From: Ixodes scapularis
Taxonomy: Eukaryota; Arthropoda; Arachnida; Ixodida; Ixodidae
Assembly (NCBI RefSeq): GCF_016920785.2
Contig: NW_024609880.1
Span: forward strand, 50,306,296-50,370,295
Length of the DNA: 64,000 nt
Reading direction: 5' to 3'
This document shows positions 9,597 through 21,931 of this stretch, in pieces. Position numbers and translations under genes: made by a program. The notes under the pieces were generated by a model. That model ran no database searches. It saw only the letters and a list, made by a program, of their open reading frames with translations, and had not been told where the DNA came from. Each line of letters begins with the position of its first letter. Position 1 is the first letter of the stretch.

Positions 9597-12500
9597 TGTG
9601 TGACACAGAATGTGTTTTATCAACTGATTTTCATAACATCTGTAACGTTTTGGGTGTAACGTTCGGCTGTAAATCCGACACCGGAAGCGTCATTCCCAAG
9701 GTAACCATTGGCCTACTGCACTGAACCTTCGAACAAACTGTGGGGCCCTCATTTTGGGTAGTACACGCTCACCTGATTGGGCGTCGCACTATTTATGGCA
9801 CGTTGGCTGAGCATTTTTTTTTTATTTCTGTGTGGTGCTGAAGAACGGAAAAACACTTTTGTATGCCCGAAATTCGCTATAGATTAAACGCTGCAAAACA
9901 ATCGAAAGTGCCAGATCTGTGCCACCTCAACTAGGGTATGCGTCTGATATCTCTGACTGGGGACGTCAAAACATCTGGAGTCCCGACAGCTTTTCTCTTT
10001 TTTTTTTTCTTTTTTGGAACGCGTAAAACGGCGTTTTTTTTGTGTTGATTACGCTTTTAGGGTTTTAGCTTTAACCTGTGTTTCGACAGCGTACGAACTT
10101 CTGTTTTTTGTTTGTATTTACCTCATGATCTCGAGTTCTTCACCAGAACAGGCACACTTCTTCATCTTTGGCAGTTTGAGATCCTCAAGCTTGCACTACC
10201 CAAAACATCCTAGAAGTGCCTTTTCGCAGCACCCCCTGGGCAACGCAGAAGGCCTATATCAAAAGACTTTAGCCTCCGGCAGGACGGCGTTTGCTCTCGA
10301 CAGAAAGAACGACTTTTTCGCTCGGCGATCGATTTGTCGCACGCGTCGCGGCCTTGAAAGCGTGTGGGCACGCCATGCTGCGTCATCTCACGGCGTTTGC
10401 CAGAGATGGCAAACGTCAATGCAAACAATGCAAATCTTCGACACATTTGCATTGTAACGAGGCGGTGCCGTTCGCACCCTCTCTCTTCTTCCACGGTAGA
10501 ACAAGTAAGAGACAAGCTTACCGAGAACATAAGAAATGGCAGAAGCAACAGGAAGAGCCTTCGCCAGGGGCCCCGCGGACGTACGCCGATAAGTGTAAGA
10601 TCTACCAAACATTCTGTGCTTACCTGCAGTTTGTGCTCAACATGATCGAGCTTATCAAGCTGTATAACTGTTTTGTTCATTTTTTTTTTCTAATCATTTG
10701 CTTTTGTCTCACATCACATGCAGTTGTCACTTGCATAGAAACATTAATTAGAGATTCAAAGAAAGAATATTATTTTGAAGTTCAATTAGAATATATCTCA
10801 GAGTAAAAAGCATTGCCACGGGGCATATTTATTTATTGCAATCGCTAAAGCAATCTCCTCCACGAAGGCTGTGTGGAGCGAATATGTTTTCGCATCCTGT
10901 CATGACACCACCACACCCTTCCCTGCACCTTTTTTACACCCTTCAGAAAATTAATGGTGTTTCACTAAACATCCTTCTACTTTGTATTATTTGGAGTATA
11001 AGAACCAAGATTACTAAAAAGGAACAATGCTGCAAAGAACTCCTGATGGAGCACCATAGATCGACGGCAAACTTTTGCAACACGTTTCGCAGCGCTCTCT
11101 TTCTCTCTATTTTATTATCTCCCTTTTTATTTGAAAACTTGGAGTTAATTGTTAAACCTTCCAGCAAAACATTTCTAGAATTGTGAGGCTTTGCGTGCTG
11201 CGTGAAAAAGATGTAGTTTTTGGTATTTTTTTTTCTAATACACGATTAAACGTATGCATTTACTAGGCAATCAAAGAGCCAGAACTACTCCAGTTTTTGT
11301 TCACTAATTACTGTTTGTAATCAGTTGCCATCATATGCTGTGCAAAGCTTAATATCAATTTGCTTTTATTGTTCGCTAATATTGAATTCGTGATATAAAA
11401 TCCATATCTCCGCCCAAATCTCCGACTTCTCTAGTGTAATGCCCCAGCGGTGGACAATATTGACAAACAATGAATAAATAAGCAAGTGTCGTATTATTGG
11501 AAATAAAAATTGCATCACGACTTTGTGAATTTCAGGCGTGATTCACTTGCAAAAGTTAAAATTTTTCTTCACGCGCACATTTTTTGATCCAACGAATTTT
11601 ACCATACCGTTTCTTAAAGCCTTTATTTTCAATCACGAAAGAATATACAGCTAAAGACAAAGGACGTCTACAAACTCAAGGGCCGCCACGAACCTACTGG
11701 ATCGAGTTCAGTGCCACGACCATTCCTCAAACACACGCGAAAGGTAACAATGGTAACTTCGAGGACAGTCAGGTAGATGTAGCGCGTTTTTCCTCCGAGT
11801 GGCTTACACACTTCAGGGGGGGGGTGGTAGAGTGTCACGATCTTTCTTTTCGGTCGGTTCTGTCACCGTCTCACCTCTATCCCCACGCCGTCGATGAAAC
11901 AGTCGGATCAAGGTCAAAGTCGTCTGCAGTACGCGTTGGCGTTGCCATTGACTTTTTGTAACCCTACCGCTCTTATGATGGAAGCTGTAGCTGAGACGCA
12001 GGCCGCGTATTGATTAATGATTCTCAGTCAATGAAATTGCGCCATAAACCGATAAAAATGCCGAAGGACGAATCAGAAAGCTTAGGATGTCAGCAACAGT
12101 CCTATGCATGCGCTGCGAACAACGACCGAAAACATGGCGTCTTGTGAATACCTTTTGTGAGGTGGGTTCATGTATCGAGCAAATGAACTCGAAACTCTTA
12201 AACTCAACATGGAGAGAAAGGGGATTTGAGAAGAATAAGGAATCAGGTACATATTGATGGGACTCACTAAACGCCTGCCGGTTGTAGACTGAGTGTGTGG
12301 ATGACATGGTCTTTTCCGCATGGCCTCGCAATTAATATACACCCGTGACCCCACCACCTGTGACGGTGATGTGTGAAACAGCGTCGGACAGCGTTATCAT
12401 TTAGAATCGCCAAGAACAAATACGCATTTTCCTGTAAGAGCGCATATATACGATTCGAATAGCACCAAACTAATCACTTTCTGATCTTCCCGTGGGACGG

Positions 12501-12966
12501 CGCGCTGACATTTGATATCAACCCAGCATATTAACGAAGGTTGACATCCTCGTACTTTTTTTTTTTATATGTATAAATCGTACGACTCGTACATACCCGT
12601 TGCGCCGTTGTTCCATCGTTTTTCCCCGAACCTCTCACTTGTCGTAAATAGCTCTTCGAGTTTCCTCAATTGCCTAATTACTTTCGCGCTTACCTTTCCT
12701 TTCCTGCCAGGTTGTCAGAAACTATTTTGCGATCACATCGGATACGATTCGCACAGATGTCTAGTTCTGTGCTATATTGGATTTTTTTGTCTATAGACCT
12801 GTAGCTCTTGAGTTTCGAGCAGCGTTCCTGGCGAGCAAATTCAGATATTTCTAAATCGCGTTTCCGCCGTTTGTCACGTTGCGTCCCATCAAAGCACGCT
12901 CAAAAAGACTCCGTTGGTGCCTGTGGGCAGACGCTGAAGGACGCTGACAGTAAGCATTATATAGAT
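8587..12966. other. No gene recognised apart from the GT repeat
   Basis: Frames near 10014-10806 overlap on both strands and show no family motif. AT-rich 10680-11560. Confidence 0.55.
9441..9601 (+). repeat. GT microsatellite with a CG-rich core
   Basis: About 160 bp of GT/GC dinucleotides with CGCGCGCGCG near 9546-9562. Reading frames across it in all frames are artefacts. Confidence 0.95.
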
Positions 12967-13345
12967 CAGGGGTGGCCAAGCTGCGGCTCGCGAGCCACAT
13001 GCGGCTCTTCGCGTGTCAAAGTGCGGCTCGCGGCTCCCTCCCCTAGCACCCGCCCCCCCCCCCCCCCCCCCCCCACCCACACACACACACACCCGTCTCC
13101 CACCCGGTCAAATGAGCACTTCCCAGAAAAGAGAAATGGAACACGTTTTAAATTGAGAGCGGTTGCGGTTTAATAGTCGTATGCTACTGCTACTTTACGT
13201 ACAGTTGGACTGCTTTTGACTTGGATAGATTGCAAGTAGTTCGAGTTTCGTTTATTTCTCTAGACAAAAGTCTGCTCCTGCACCCTCTTGGAAGTTTCGG
13301 GGGTTCGTTTGCGGCTCTTAGGCCGGGTCAGCCTGGCCACCCCTG
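12967..13345. mobile_element. hAT-type MITE (CAGGGGTGGCCA ends)
   Basis: 379 bp with inverted ends CAGGGGTGGCCA / TGGCCACCCCTG and a perfect 8-bp duplication ATATAGAT on each side (12959-12966 and 13346-13353). CAGGG-type ends with 8-bp duplications are typical of hAT elements. The interior is dominated by GCGGCTCGCGAGCC-like sequence, a poly-C run (13053-13074) followed by an AC repeat, and no transposase. Non-autonomous and probably recent, as the duplication is unmutated. Confidence 0.88.
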
Positions 13346-14679
13346 ATATAGATGATCCCCTGTCGCCGACGCTAGCGGAGGAGCCTTTTTGTGGATGCGT
13401 CCCGATGCTACAGCGCCCCCTGGCCGAGAGAAACAGGCCTATGGTTCCTGACAGCTGCTGCAGGACGCGGCGAATCACGAGCATGTTATCGTCGCTTCGC
13501 AGCCACTGAGATTGCGGCCTTATTCGATAAGAACAACGAGGAAGGAATTGCGAATCATGAAGCGCGAATGCATTAGGCCATACCCTGCGTTTCTTAAACT
13601 GTCAGTGACTATGGCATATAAAAAATGTTCACTGAGCAAGTTTTTTTTTTTCCGGTTAGAGTTACATGATGCCAAGGGGGGAGCTCTGTTTCTGTGGTGC
13701 TATGCTGCAGACTACGTCGAAATACGATAGCGTTGCTTGGCGTCAATGGAGGCTGTAATGCGCTAATTAAAATGGCGACGAACTTTAAGGTGGGTAACTA
13801 GGTATCAAATATGCTTTGCCTCTACCCCTAGCTAAGCTTCATTCTCTCTCTCTTTCTCTCTCTATTTACTCCGGCGTCTCTTTGGCACATCGGGCACGGT
13901 CATATACTCGGCACATCGCCGCTTCTTTCAGCCATCTCCTTTTCAGCCTCCTCCTGCAAGACATTGTGAAGACTGCGGCGCATCCAGTGAGCGCCTCGTC
14001 ACGTGACATGACTATAAAATAACGATGCAAAAGTTTAATTGTTGTCAATGTCCATATCCGCGGGTTATTGCTGCCCAATGACACTGAAAAATGAAGTCAC
14101 GTAAAAGTAACGCTTTTGTTGGTTTTTTGGAAGTAACAGTAGCGATATTTCGCTTCAGTAGCACGTCGCTAACGACTCTCAGTAGCGCGTTAATTTTGGG
14201 CCAACAAACGAGTAACGCTATTTCGTTATTTTTTTTTTTTTCTGTAGCGGGTACAATACTGGACTGGAGTTGCGAGGCATGACTGCAGGCACGTCCCCGA
14301 TTAAGTTCCTCAACGTGCTTCGGGCGCTAGACAAATCTCCGCTGCCCTTCCCCGTACATTTCACGTCAAAAAGCACGTAGTCTTTCTGCGTTTTGTGCCT
14401 GCTTTTTAAACGCGCCCTGTTTCGAAGGCAGTACCAGCCCCCGTTATTTTACTGGTTTTGTGTAAATACCCGTGGACAGAGTTTCCCCGACCTTCCGCGA
14501 TGTACATCACGGCATGTGAGCGGGAAATAGTCACACGTACAAAATTCATTCCTGTTAAAAAGAAACAGAAAAAAAAAATCTACGAATACAGTTAAGAAGG
14601 TTACACACCATCTCTTCTTTGGACGACAGGTTTGGCTCTCATATTTGAAAGCGTTCGACGAGTCCAGTGGAGACAAAGG

Positions 14680-15378
14680 CTGCTAGCTTTACGCCTACCC
14701 ACTAATCCTTCGAATCAGAACTCGGCGTTCTGTCGTCTCCTCCGCGCTCTCGTCTCCTCCTCTCCCTCAATTTCTCGGCGTCGCTGTGGTTGAAGTTCGC
14801 GATTGGCCAAACCATTGCTTACTGCATTATGACAATGCCTGCCCAATCGCCTGTTCACGGCGAGGCAACTCCTACCTATCATGGCGAGGCAAATCCCTGC
14901 CAATCACGGCGAGGCAAATCCTGGTCGTGACGTCAGGAAAGGAAACCCTAAGAGGGCGCCACTGAAATACCTTGGCGCCAGCAGACGATGTTTCGACCCT
15001 CACCTCTCGCTCCCTCCGGCTCTTGTGTTGGGTAGTATGTCAATTTGTGTGTTTATGCAGCTTCAAAATAAACCCGTGTCCAGAAGGTTCACTCTAAGAA
15101 ACGTGGAGCGTCTATCTTGCTGTACAAAGCAATTGGAAGAGCCAATCCCTGCAACCTACGGATCGAGCTGGGAAAATGACGAAACTAAAAATAGGTTCAA
15201 ACTTAAAAAGAAAAAAAAAAAAAAGAACAGTCTACGTTGTAAGATTGGGCGTTACGTATGTGAAGCGCAAGTTCGTCTGCTTCTTGCAGGGATTGCCATG
15301 ATGTCAAAACGCCGAGCTCTTATTGGCCGATTAAAACCAAAAAAAAAAAAGATATAGTGGGTAGACTTCGAGGCATCT
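14680..15378. mobile_element. TIR element, GTCTACCCACTAT ends
   Basis: The left end ACGCCTACCCACTAATCC...ATCAGAACTCGGCG is inverted at the right (CGCCGAGCTCTTATTGG...GATATAGTGGGTAGAC). Interior holds three imperfect copies of CACGGCGAGGCAAATCC (14856-14931), GACGTCAGG and GAGGGCGCCACTGAAA. About 700 bp, no transposase. Confidence 0.5.
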
Positions 15379-15443
15379 AGCCTTGAGGTCTACCCACTAT
15401 CCTTTCAATCAACTGAGCCAATCAGAGCTCGGCATCGTTATGA
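15308..15443. repeat. Back-to-back inverted ends with a 13-bp perfect hairpin core
   Basis: ATAGTGGGTAGAC (15354-15366) and GTCTACCCACTAT (15388-15400) pair perfectly. Flanking GCCGAGCTCTTATTGG and CCAATCAGAGCTCGGC extend the symmetry to about 65 bp per arm, so two ends of the same TIR family face each other here. Confidence 0.65.
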
Positions 15444-16964
15444 CGTCACCGCAACTCTTGCGCTAGAAACAGACGACTTGCTCTCCTCATAAGCACTTGA
15501 AACGCCATGCTTAGTGTCACAACGCAGGCTGTTTCTTTTTCTTTCGTTTTTCTTTATTTCTTTTTTTGAAATTTGCATAGATTGCAGCGATTGGCTCTCT
15601 CAAATGCTGCTAGGGAAAGTGGACGCTCCGGGTTTCTTAGTATGTCACGGCAGTTGTTACTCGCGAACGGAATTCTTCTGGAGCTCTAGAAACGCCAACG
15701 ACGACGCATTTGTGGAGCGGATTCTTTTATCTGTTGGCAAGCGGGAATCTGAGTGCAACTCCTCTGTCACTCGATACGAGAATGGGCACACGTCGGCCAT
15801 ATCGCGCGTTTATACGGACGCCGCCAAGTCGGAAGACGAGCTATAGCTTGCCGTATATGTTGCGTTGCGATTGTTACGCAAAATAGGGCGTCGGTGAAGG
15901 TCATCTTGGGACTGCAACGCTATCTCGGGAAAATGAAACACACTTCGCATTATATGCGATCATGAGCGTGGATGGCCTAATTTTCTCACATTTCTCAAAT
16001 CTGACTGTTTTCTTTTTTTTTTAGACGAGTCAGCAGAATTTCATTTAGTTCGTTTTGTTGCATCTCTATCTTCTAAAAAAAAGTTTTTTTTTTTTTTAAG
16101 CAACACTTAGCATAATAAATGGACAATTGAAAAACAAATCGTTAAAATTTGATACAAAAAATAACTCAGAAATCGAGAAACGTTTTTCTTTAACGTCAGA
16201 TTAATGTCGTTTGCTTCCTGTAAAACGTTAAGAAGGGTGTTTGGAACATACAAGAATCAGAGATTACATATTTGGGCAGTATGTCACCACCGGTATTTTT
16301 TTCCTTAACAATTTGACGCAGCTGATATTGCTGACACCGTCTCAAATAAAGATATACATATTTTCAGTTGAACTAAACCATAATTGTTTCGCTTTCGGAT
16401 ACCGGTAGCGATTCTCATTCAACGTGAACTAATTCTGGTCAACATAATGACTTATAGGCCAATTAGTTACTATTTCTGTAGCTTATTACTTTTTTTTCTT
16501 GGATAATTTGTTTTTGTTTTTGTATTTTCAAAATTGGAAACTTAAATACGGTGAAAAGCAGCCGAGACTACGGTTAGAAGACAACAGAAACACATAAACG
16601 TTCCAAGACAAAATGCGCTTTTTCTTGAGTTCAGGGTGCGGCCGTAATGGCAAACACATTTGGCGCGTCTTGAAAAATTCAAATCCCAAACGCACACGCC
16701 TGAAATTGAGCATGCAAACTTAATTTCGCAAGAAATTTTATGTCTGAATCTTTCAGAGCTTGAAGTCAGAGGTAGTATAATATATAAAATAAAGCAGAAA
16801 CGGTGTCTCCCAGGTAGTCATTTTTCAGATATTTCGTTAGAAGTATGAACTATCGATCTTGCTCATCGCCAGCTTCTGCTATTGGTTTTAAGTGTTTTCG
16901 CGTTCAGAAAGCCACCCGGGAGCGACCTCATAAACCATTAAACAGACAACTAACATGCTGGCAA

Positions 16965-19138
16965 AAAAAAATTGGGTTGAGTGTATATTTCAGACATCTG
17001 CCTATCGCAAATACTTTACTCAAGGTACTGTATTTCAAATACTTTTTGAAGTTTTTTGGTATCTTGCAAATACTTTTTATCGAGAATATTTGATACTCTA
17101 TCTTAATTACATCTCTGAGTATCTTGTACTCATTCTCTCAAACATATTTTTGACATTCCGCCATTTCCCGAGTTTTTCGGTGTGACGTGGCATGGGCGTG
17201 ACATGAGCAAACGTAAACATTCTTTCGAGCAACCAAATCCTGTTGCTAACTCCGATTAGCTACGGTGAGTTTGATTGAGCTCGTGAAAACCTTGCTTTTT
17301 TGCTGATTGTGACTCATATTTCAGTCCATAGTTCGCACAATGAAGGTTTTCCCTTCGCCTTCCCAAAGGCGCCTCTTGTTTCCTAGAGTTTTCCCCAAAA
17401 AATCCTCAGACAAAAGGGGTGGTTTTACATAAGTAAAGATTGTCACACTGAGGCCCAACGCGGACTGGGAAACGACCTACGACAACAATGCAGACTTGAG
17501 TTTCAAGAAAATAAAAAATAGAAGAAAATAAGAAGTGGACACACACACACACACAAAATAATTTTTTGTTTTGCTTGTTGTACATTTGACACGCTACGGC
17601 AAAACGTCGAGGTTTTCTTTTGTTTCTTTTCTTTTTGTCGTCAGTCCGACACTTATTGCTCTCGCGGACACTGTCTGTAAACGAACATTGAAAAGCAAAG
17701 AATAGGACAGGAAATGAACTAAGAGCTGGATGGCCTCTCAAAATGCCAACAAAGCGTTCCCCAACGTTGAGTGCCTTTCTAAACACAACCTACTTGAAGA
17801 AGGTGCGGCCGCAACCATGGCTATTGTGTGAGTTCTCTTTGTTACACATCCACTCACATCCGTATCCCAAGTTCGTTTATAGTGAACACCCTTAATAAGG
17901 AACGATGCATCCAAGGTGCGCCGCAGGACGTGATATTAACCAATGTCACTATTGGCGAGGCGCTCTGTCCCGTTTGTTGTCCCCAAACTTCGGTGTTTAC
18001 CCACCACAAGGCCTGTGCACATGCCCACAGGCCTTGTCGGAATGGCCATGTCATCTTCTTCAGTAGAGCGCGAGGAACAGTGTAATGCAAAAATACTAAC
18101 AATAAACGAAGTCACGTTAAGTGCCGGATCTCTCCCGAAAGCAGTCGTCAGGGAATGCCAGCTTGACCCACTTCGGCTTTTGTGCTGAACTGGGCACCGT
18201 GCATGCTGCATTGTTCATGCAGGCCGGAGTGGTAACAAAAGAGCCCCTCCTAGAACTCACCGGAGAACAGGGACTCCAGCCGAATGCTGACGCCGCATTC
18301 GGTCATGTCTGCCGAGCGCTGAGTCACTGTATTCGTTGTCCCCATTCGTGTAGTTCTGATGTTAACCAGTTGGGGCGCCACTGTCTCATCTCCCCATATT
18401 GGGTATTATTGCCACTAGCGTTACCGAACGAGCTCGTGGCCGAATGGTTGCCACGCTTTGCTCTCTAGCGGAGGCTCCGGGTTCGATTCCAGAGAGCGGA
18501 CTCCTCTTTTATTTATTCTTTCAACTTGACATTCTGGTAAGTTCGAGAACCTTGTCGTTTGATGGAGTTACGAATGTTCTACGCGCCGAACGTACTACGC
18601 CGAATGTCCCAGAAACCCACGCGGGTACAAAAGGTACTCCGTGTGGCGGTCCGGAGTCAGTCTCGCCCCAGCGCTCGACCTTGCTGTTTCGCCGGCATCG
18701 ACGCCTGCGACGCTAACCTTTCTCATATATTTTGTTTTGGGCACAAGTTTGCCACATGAAACGTTTAGTTTCTTCAATTATTTGCCGCCTCATCATTTTT
18801 CATTCGTGACACTATCCTGCTCCTTACAGTAGAACTGCATAAAATAGCCCTACGATGTTATCTTCCTTTTTTGCCGCTTTGTTTTCTTCGGTGCGAATAA
18901 ACCATTCTGGTAAACTAGATGTGTTCAGCTGCATAATAGTCGTTGTCAATGACGGGGATACATATTAAGCAATGTGAAGTATCTTGAAAAGTAATTGAGT
19001 TACATTTCTAAGTATTTGTACTCTACTCAAGATAGTTTACAGTGAAAGTAACTTGAGTAGTACTTTAAATACTTTATGAAGCAGGTATTTTGGAACTTAA
19101 CTTAAATACCTTTAGCGAGTATTTTGTCCAACACTGGT
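16965..19138. mobile_element. Probable TIR element with AGTA-rich subterminal repeats
   Basis: The right end, read in reverse, is CAGTGTTGGACAAAATACTC followed by repeated AAGTA/ACTCAAGT words. The left 16985-17140 has matching CAAATACTTTACTCAAGGTA and GAGTATCTTGTACTCA words in inverted order. The interior (17180-18950) has no recognisable transposase and includes the Ser-like tRNA fragment. Boundaries are approximate. Confidence 0.45.
18430..18501 (+). pseudogene. tRNA-derived sequence, Ser-like
   Basis: A box TGGCCGAATGG (18437-18447) and a perfect B box GGTTCGATTCC (18480-18490). A stem CGCT/AGCG encloses a loop with GCT. The acceptor arms do not pair, so this is a SINE head or tRNA pseudogene, not a working tRNA. 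Confidence 0.5.
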
Positions 19139-19360
19139 GTGTTTATGCAGCCTAGAACTTGGTCTGCCTCAACGGGCGACGAGTCTCCCAGCTGTAGACG
19201 AGAAATTTAGCCAGTGCAGTACAGCCGCTAGCCTGGGGTCTTTAACGTACACCACGCAGTAGTGATACACAACAACATGCCGGCACGTTGCTCATCCAGA
19301 TCAAAACGAGCAGGGGTGGGAATTGAACCCAGAATTCTGGGCTCTGCAGCGCAAACAGGC
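19138..19360 (-). repeat. tRNA-derived SINE copy (Ruka-like), reverse
   Basis: Reverse complement carries the family body: GGGTTCAATTCCC-like B box, GATCTGGATGAGCA, GTACGTTAAAGACCCCAG, GTACTGCACTGGCTAAAT and the tail with CTAGGCTGCATAAAC. Old, with many changes. It abuts the AGTA-rich inverted end at 18950-19138. Confidence 0.7.
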
Positions 19361-20036
19361 CGGTATAGTACATAGGAAAAGCACGGACTCCGATTTTGCT
19401 TTATTTTAAATATTTCACTGCCTAAGAATTGAGCTCTAAAAAATAAATAGACATAAAAGTCTTTGCGAAACTACGTTTCCGTACCAAATTTCATGTATCT
19501 ACGATGGTAATTAAAATTCGGCAGGGCGTGCCAAATGTGCTCGTCCTTACGACCGCACGCTGAAGTTAACTGGGCCGGACGAACCTAAGTATAAGGTGTG
19601 CTTTTATTTCTGCTTCTTCTAATCGTTGTGACTCATCTCCGTTGTATAACTTGTCAAATTTATGCTCGCCAACCTACCTTATACCACCGCCAAGGTTTCT
19701 CATAGACCTCAACAGCCCATCATGGCATCAACCTCCGGTGGCTTGCACATTCCCTACTAATGCTTACTCGGAACTCCTCGAGTGTTTCGAGCAAACACTG
19801 CGTTTATAACACAGGCAATGAGACAGGCGCAAAATTTTGGGCATAAGAAAAACGAGGAATGCGCTTCTGTTTAGGGTCACCGTCATTCTTTGCAGTAACC
19901 GATGCCGAGAGCACGCGCTCGCGGAGAAAATACGAATTAATAGACAGAAGCAATATTGGCAGCGACCTTTACCTTCAACGCCCTTAATATGTTTAGAAGA
20001 CTATGGACAGTCTGGCATAGTATAGATCAAGTGGTA

Positions 20037-20282
20037 TTGATGTACTATGGGTCACGTGACGTCAACTTTCCCGCTAAATTTAGCGGGGAAACTAAATTGG
20101 TGTGTAGTTTACGTGACTTCAGGTCACCTGAAATTAATAGTACCAGCCGGGAACTGAATTGTAGTATAAGCCACGTGACATCAATATTCCAGCCAAATTT
20201 ACTGGGGAAACAGAAGTGGTGTATAGGTCACGTAGCGTCAGAATACGTGATGTAAATTGTCCAGCTAAATTTAGGGGGAAAT
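20037..20282 (+). repeat. Tandem-like array of CACGTGAC/CCCGCTAAATTTAGCGGGG units
   Basis: Repeated order of GTCACGTGACGTCAA, CCGCTAAATTTAGCGGGGAAAC and GTGGTGTATAGG, with units at about 20037, 20153 and 20215. It interrupts an old TAGGG-family MITE. Confidence 0.55.
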
Positions 20283-20628
20283 GTACGGAGGAACGGACGG
20301 ACACAAATTTTGCGATGGGGGAGGGGCGGGGGGGCGTTAAAAAGCATTTCACGCTTGAAAATGCCGCTGTAGCACAGTCCACGTCAAGAGCTCGTGCCGG
20401 CAGGCGCAATTTCACGCGCTCCAGAACAAAACAAATAAATAAATAAATCGTTCGGAACAAAGTGGTCAGGAATAGCGCAAGACCAGCGGCTCTCTAGATG
20501 CTTTTACAAGAGCGAGCTTTCTGGCTTCCGCAGTACTTTGGTTGCGCGTGCCTGCGCTTTCACACATTTGTTAGCAAGGGCAGAAAGCTCGCGCTGAAAG
20601 CAGAGCTTGTAGTTAAGCGTGAACAAAG

Positions 20629-20880
20629 TAGGGTGCCTCAATGCCCTTCTGTTTATGGTGATGCCACCCCTTGTAGTACCCGATGCCGACAGCACGCGCT
20701 CTGGGGTAAAATACAAAGAATTCGACGAAAACAAAATGTCGCCATAGCACAGTCAACGCCAGAAATGCGTGCAGGGACACGCTCTTTCACGCGCTTCTGA
20801 ACAAAAAAATAAAAATAAAAGTGTGGGACAAAATAGCCAGATGTCTCCACCCTAAGCAGAGCGCACATGAAGGCACCCTA
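20629..20880. mobile_element. hAT-like MITE, TAGGGTGCC family, copy A
   Basis: 252 bp with ends TAGGGTGCCTCA and TGAAGGCACCCTA, flanked by a perfect 8-bp duplication GAACAAAG (20621-20628, 20881-20888). The interior has no coding potential. Closely matches the insert at 32266-32522. Older, broken relatives lie at about 19857-19960 with 20335-20440 (interrupted), and end fragments occur at 23300-23331 and 24013-24056. Confidence 0.88.
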
Positions 20881-20920
20881 GAACAAAGTATACGAGCAGT
20901 GCATTTTGCCACAGAACGCG

Positions 20921-21150
20921 AGGGGGGGATCGGTGGCCGAGTGGTCTAGCGCACACCAGCTCGGAGCACGTGGAGCGAAAGCTCGCGCTGCAGAACCCAG
21001 GCACGGCCGTGACCCAGGGATCCTGGGTTCGAGCCTCACCCCTGGCCGTTTCGATCTGGATGAGCATCGTACCGGCGTGCGGTCGTGTATCACTACTGCG
21101 TGATGCACGTTAAAAACCCCAGGCTAGCGGTTGTACTGCCACGGCTACTC
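20921..21150 (+). repeat. tRNA-derived SINE (Ruka-like), best-preserved head
   Basis: G run, then A box TGGCCGAGTGG (20934-20944) and B box GGTTCGAGCC (21026-21035), spaced as in a Ser/Leu-type tRNA with extra sequence. Body motifs CGTTTCGATCTGGA, GTGCGGTCGTG, TGCACGTTAAAAACCCC. Loses similarity to the other copies after GGTTGTACTGCC, so the 3' tail is replaced. tRNA-headed SINEs of this kind are described from ixodid ticks. Confidence 0.8.
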
Positions 21151-21257
21151 GATTAGGACCCCCCTGGGAGCGGCCTGCCGTACCTCACACTGCCGGTGAG
21201 AGCGACAGTTCTACTTTACCCCGCAGCGTCAGCCGTGGCGCTCGTTATCAGTGAGAG

Positions 21258-21296
21258 ATAGAGTTCCTTTCGGGGGAGCATATCGAGGAACTCTAT
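21258..21296. repeat. Perfect hairpin, 11-bp stem
   Basis: ATAGAGTTCCT ... AGGAACTCTAT with a 17-base loop. The same word AGAGTTCCT begins the inverted arms at 54171. Confidence 0.6.
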
Positions 21297-21931
21297 ACTT
21301 CGTTTCACGTTAGTATGTACTTGTTAGCCGCGCGTGCTAAAAGTGCGAAATAGTTGCTTCGAAGGAAATCTCGGCGGCTGCATGAGCGCTCGTGCAGCGA
21401 GTGCTCCAGTCAAAGCAGTAAAGGCTAGCCGCTCGCGCTAGCACAGCGTTCGCGGTTAGTCCATGCTAAGGTAAGACGAAATACAGTGAGAGAGGAGCAG
21501 TACGCCCGGCCCTGCCCGGTGTGGCTATTTAGATTTTTTTTTTTTTCGTGAAGCCGCAAGTCGCGATTGAAACGAGTGCCAGATTGCATGAATGATGTGA
21601 CAAATCTGTGTAGAATAAAAGCACATGATTCTTTCTGCGAAAAGCTCACATAGCTACAGGCTGCGCGTTAAAGCTCCATTCTGCTGGCAGTATGAGCGAA
21701 TTGTCGTTTTCTTGTTCCCGTAACTGTTGCCCCGTTTCTATTACCACTGTAATATAGGAGTTATAATTGGATATAGCTAGGCCGTATGATTTCCGGTTTT
21801 AACCGACGCTCGAGCACGCGCGAGCTGTGTCATTTATTCATCTGTGAAGGACCATATAAAGTCATAATCTGCGTGCATAACTTCAGCAATATAAACTTCA
21901 TTGTTCACAAAAAAAAAATGGACCAAGGGAG

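Larger units (their letters stand above)
13354..16964. other. Intergenic, with the 14.7-15.4 kb TIR element
   Basis: GTAACG/AGCGTTAC words at 14105-14230 resemble transposon subterminal repeats. AGATTGCAGCGATTGG at 15579 recurs at 2935, 50354 and 53718, marking a further dispersed repeat. Otherwise nothing. Confidence 0.5.

Noticed and set aside
9355..9724. Cys/Val- and His/Thr-rich frames
   Set aside because: They are translations of the GT microsatellite.
10014..10806. Overlapping frames of 147-171 codons
   Set aside because: Compete on both strands, no domain, no support from a second copy.
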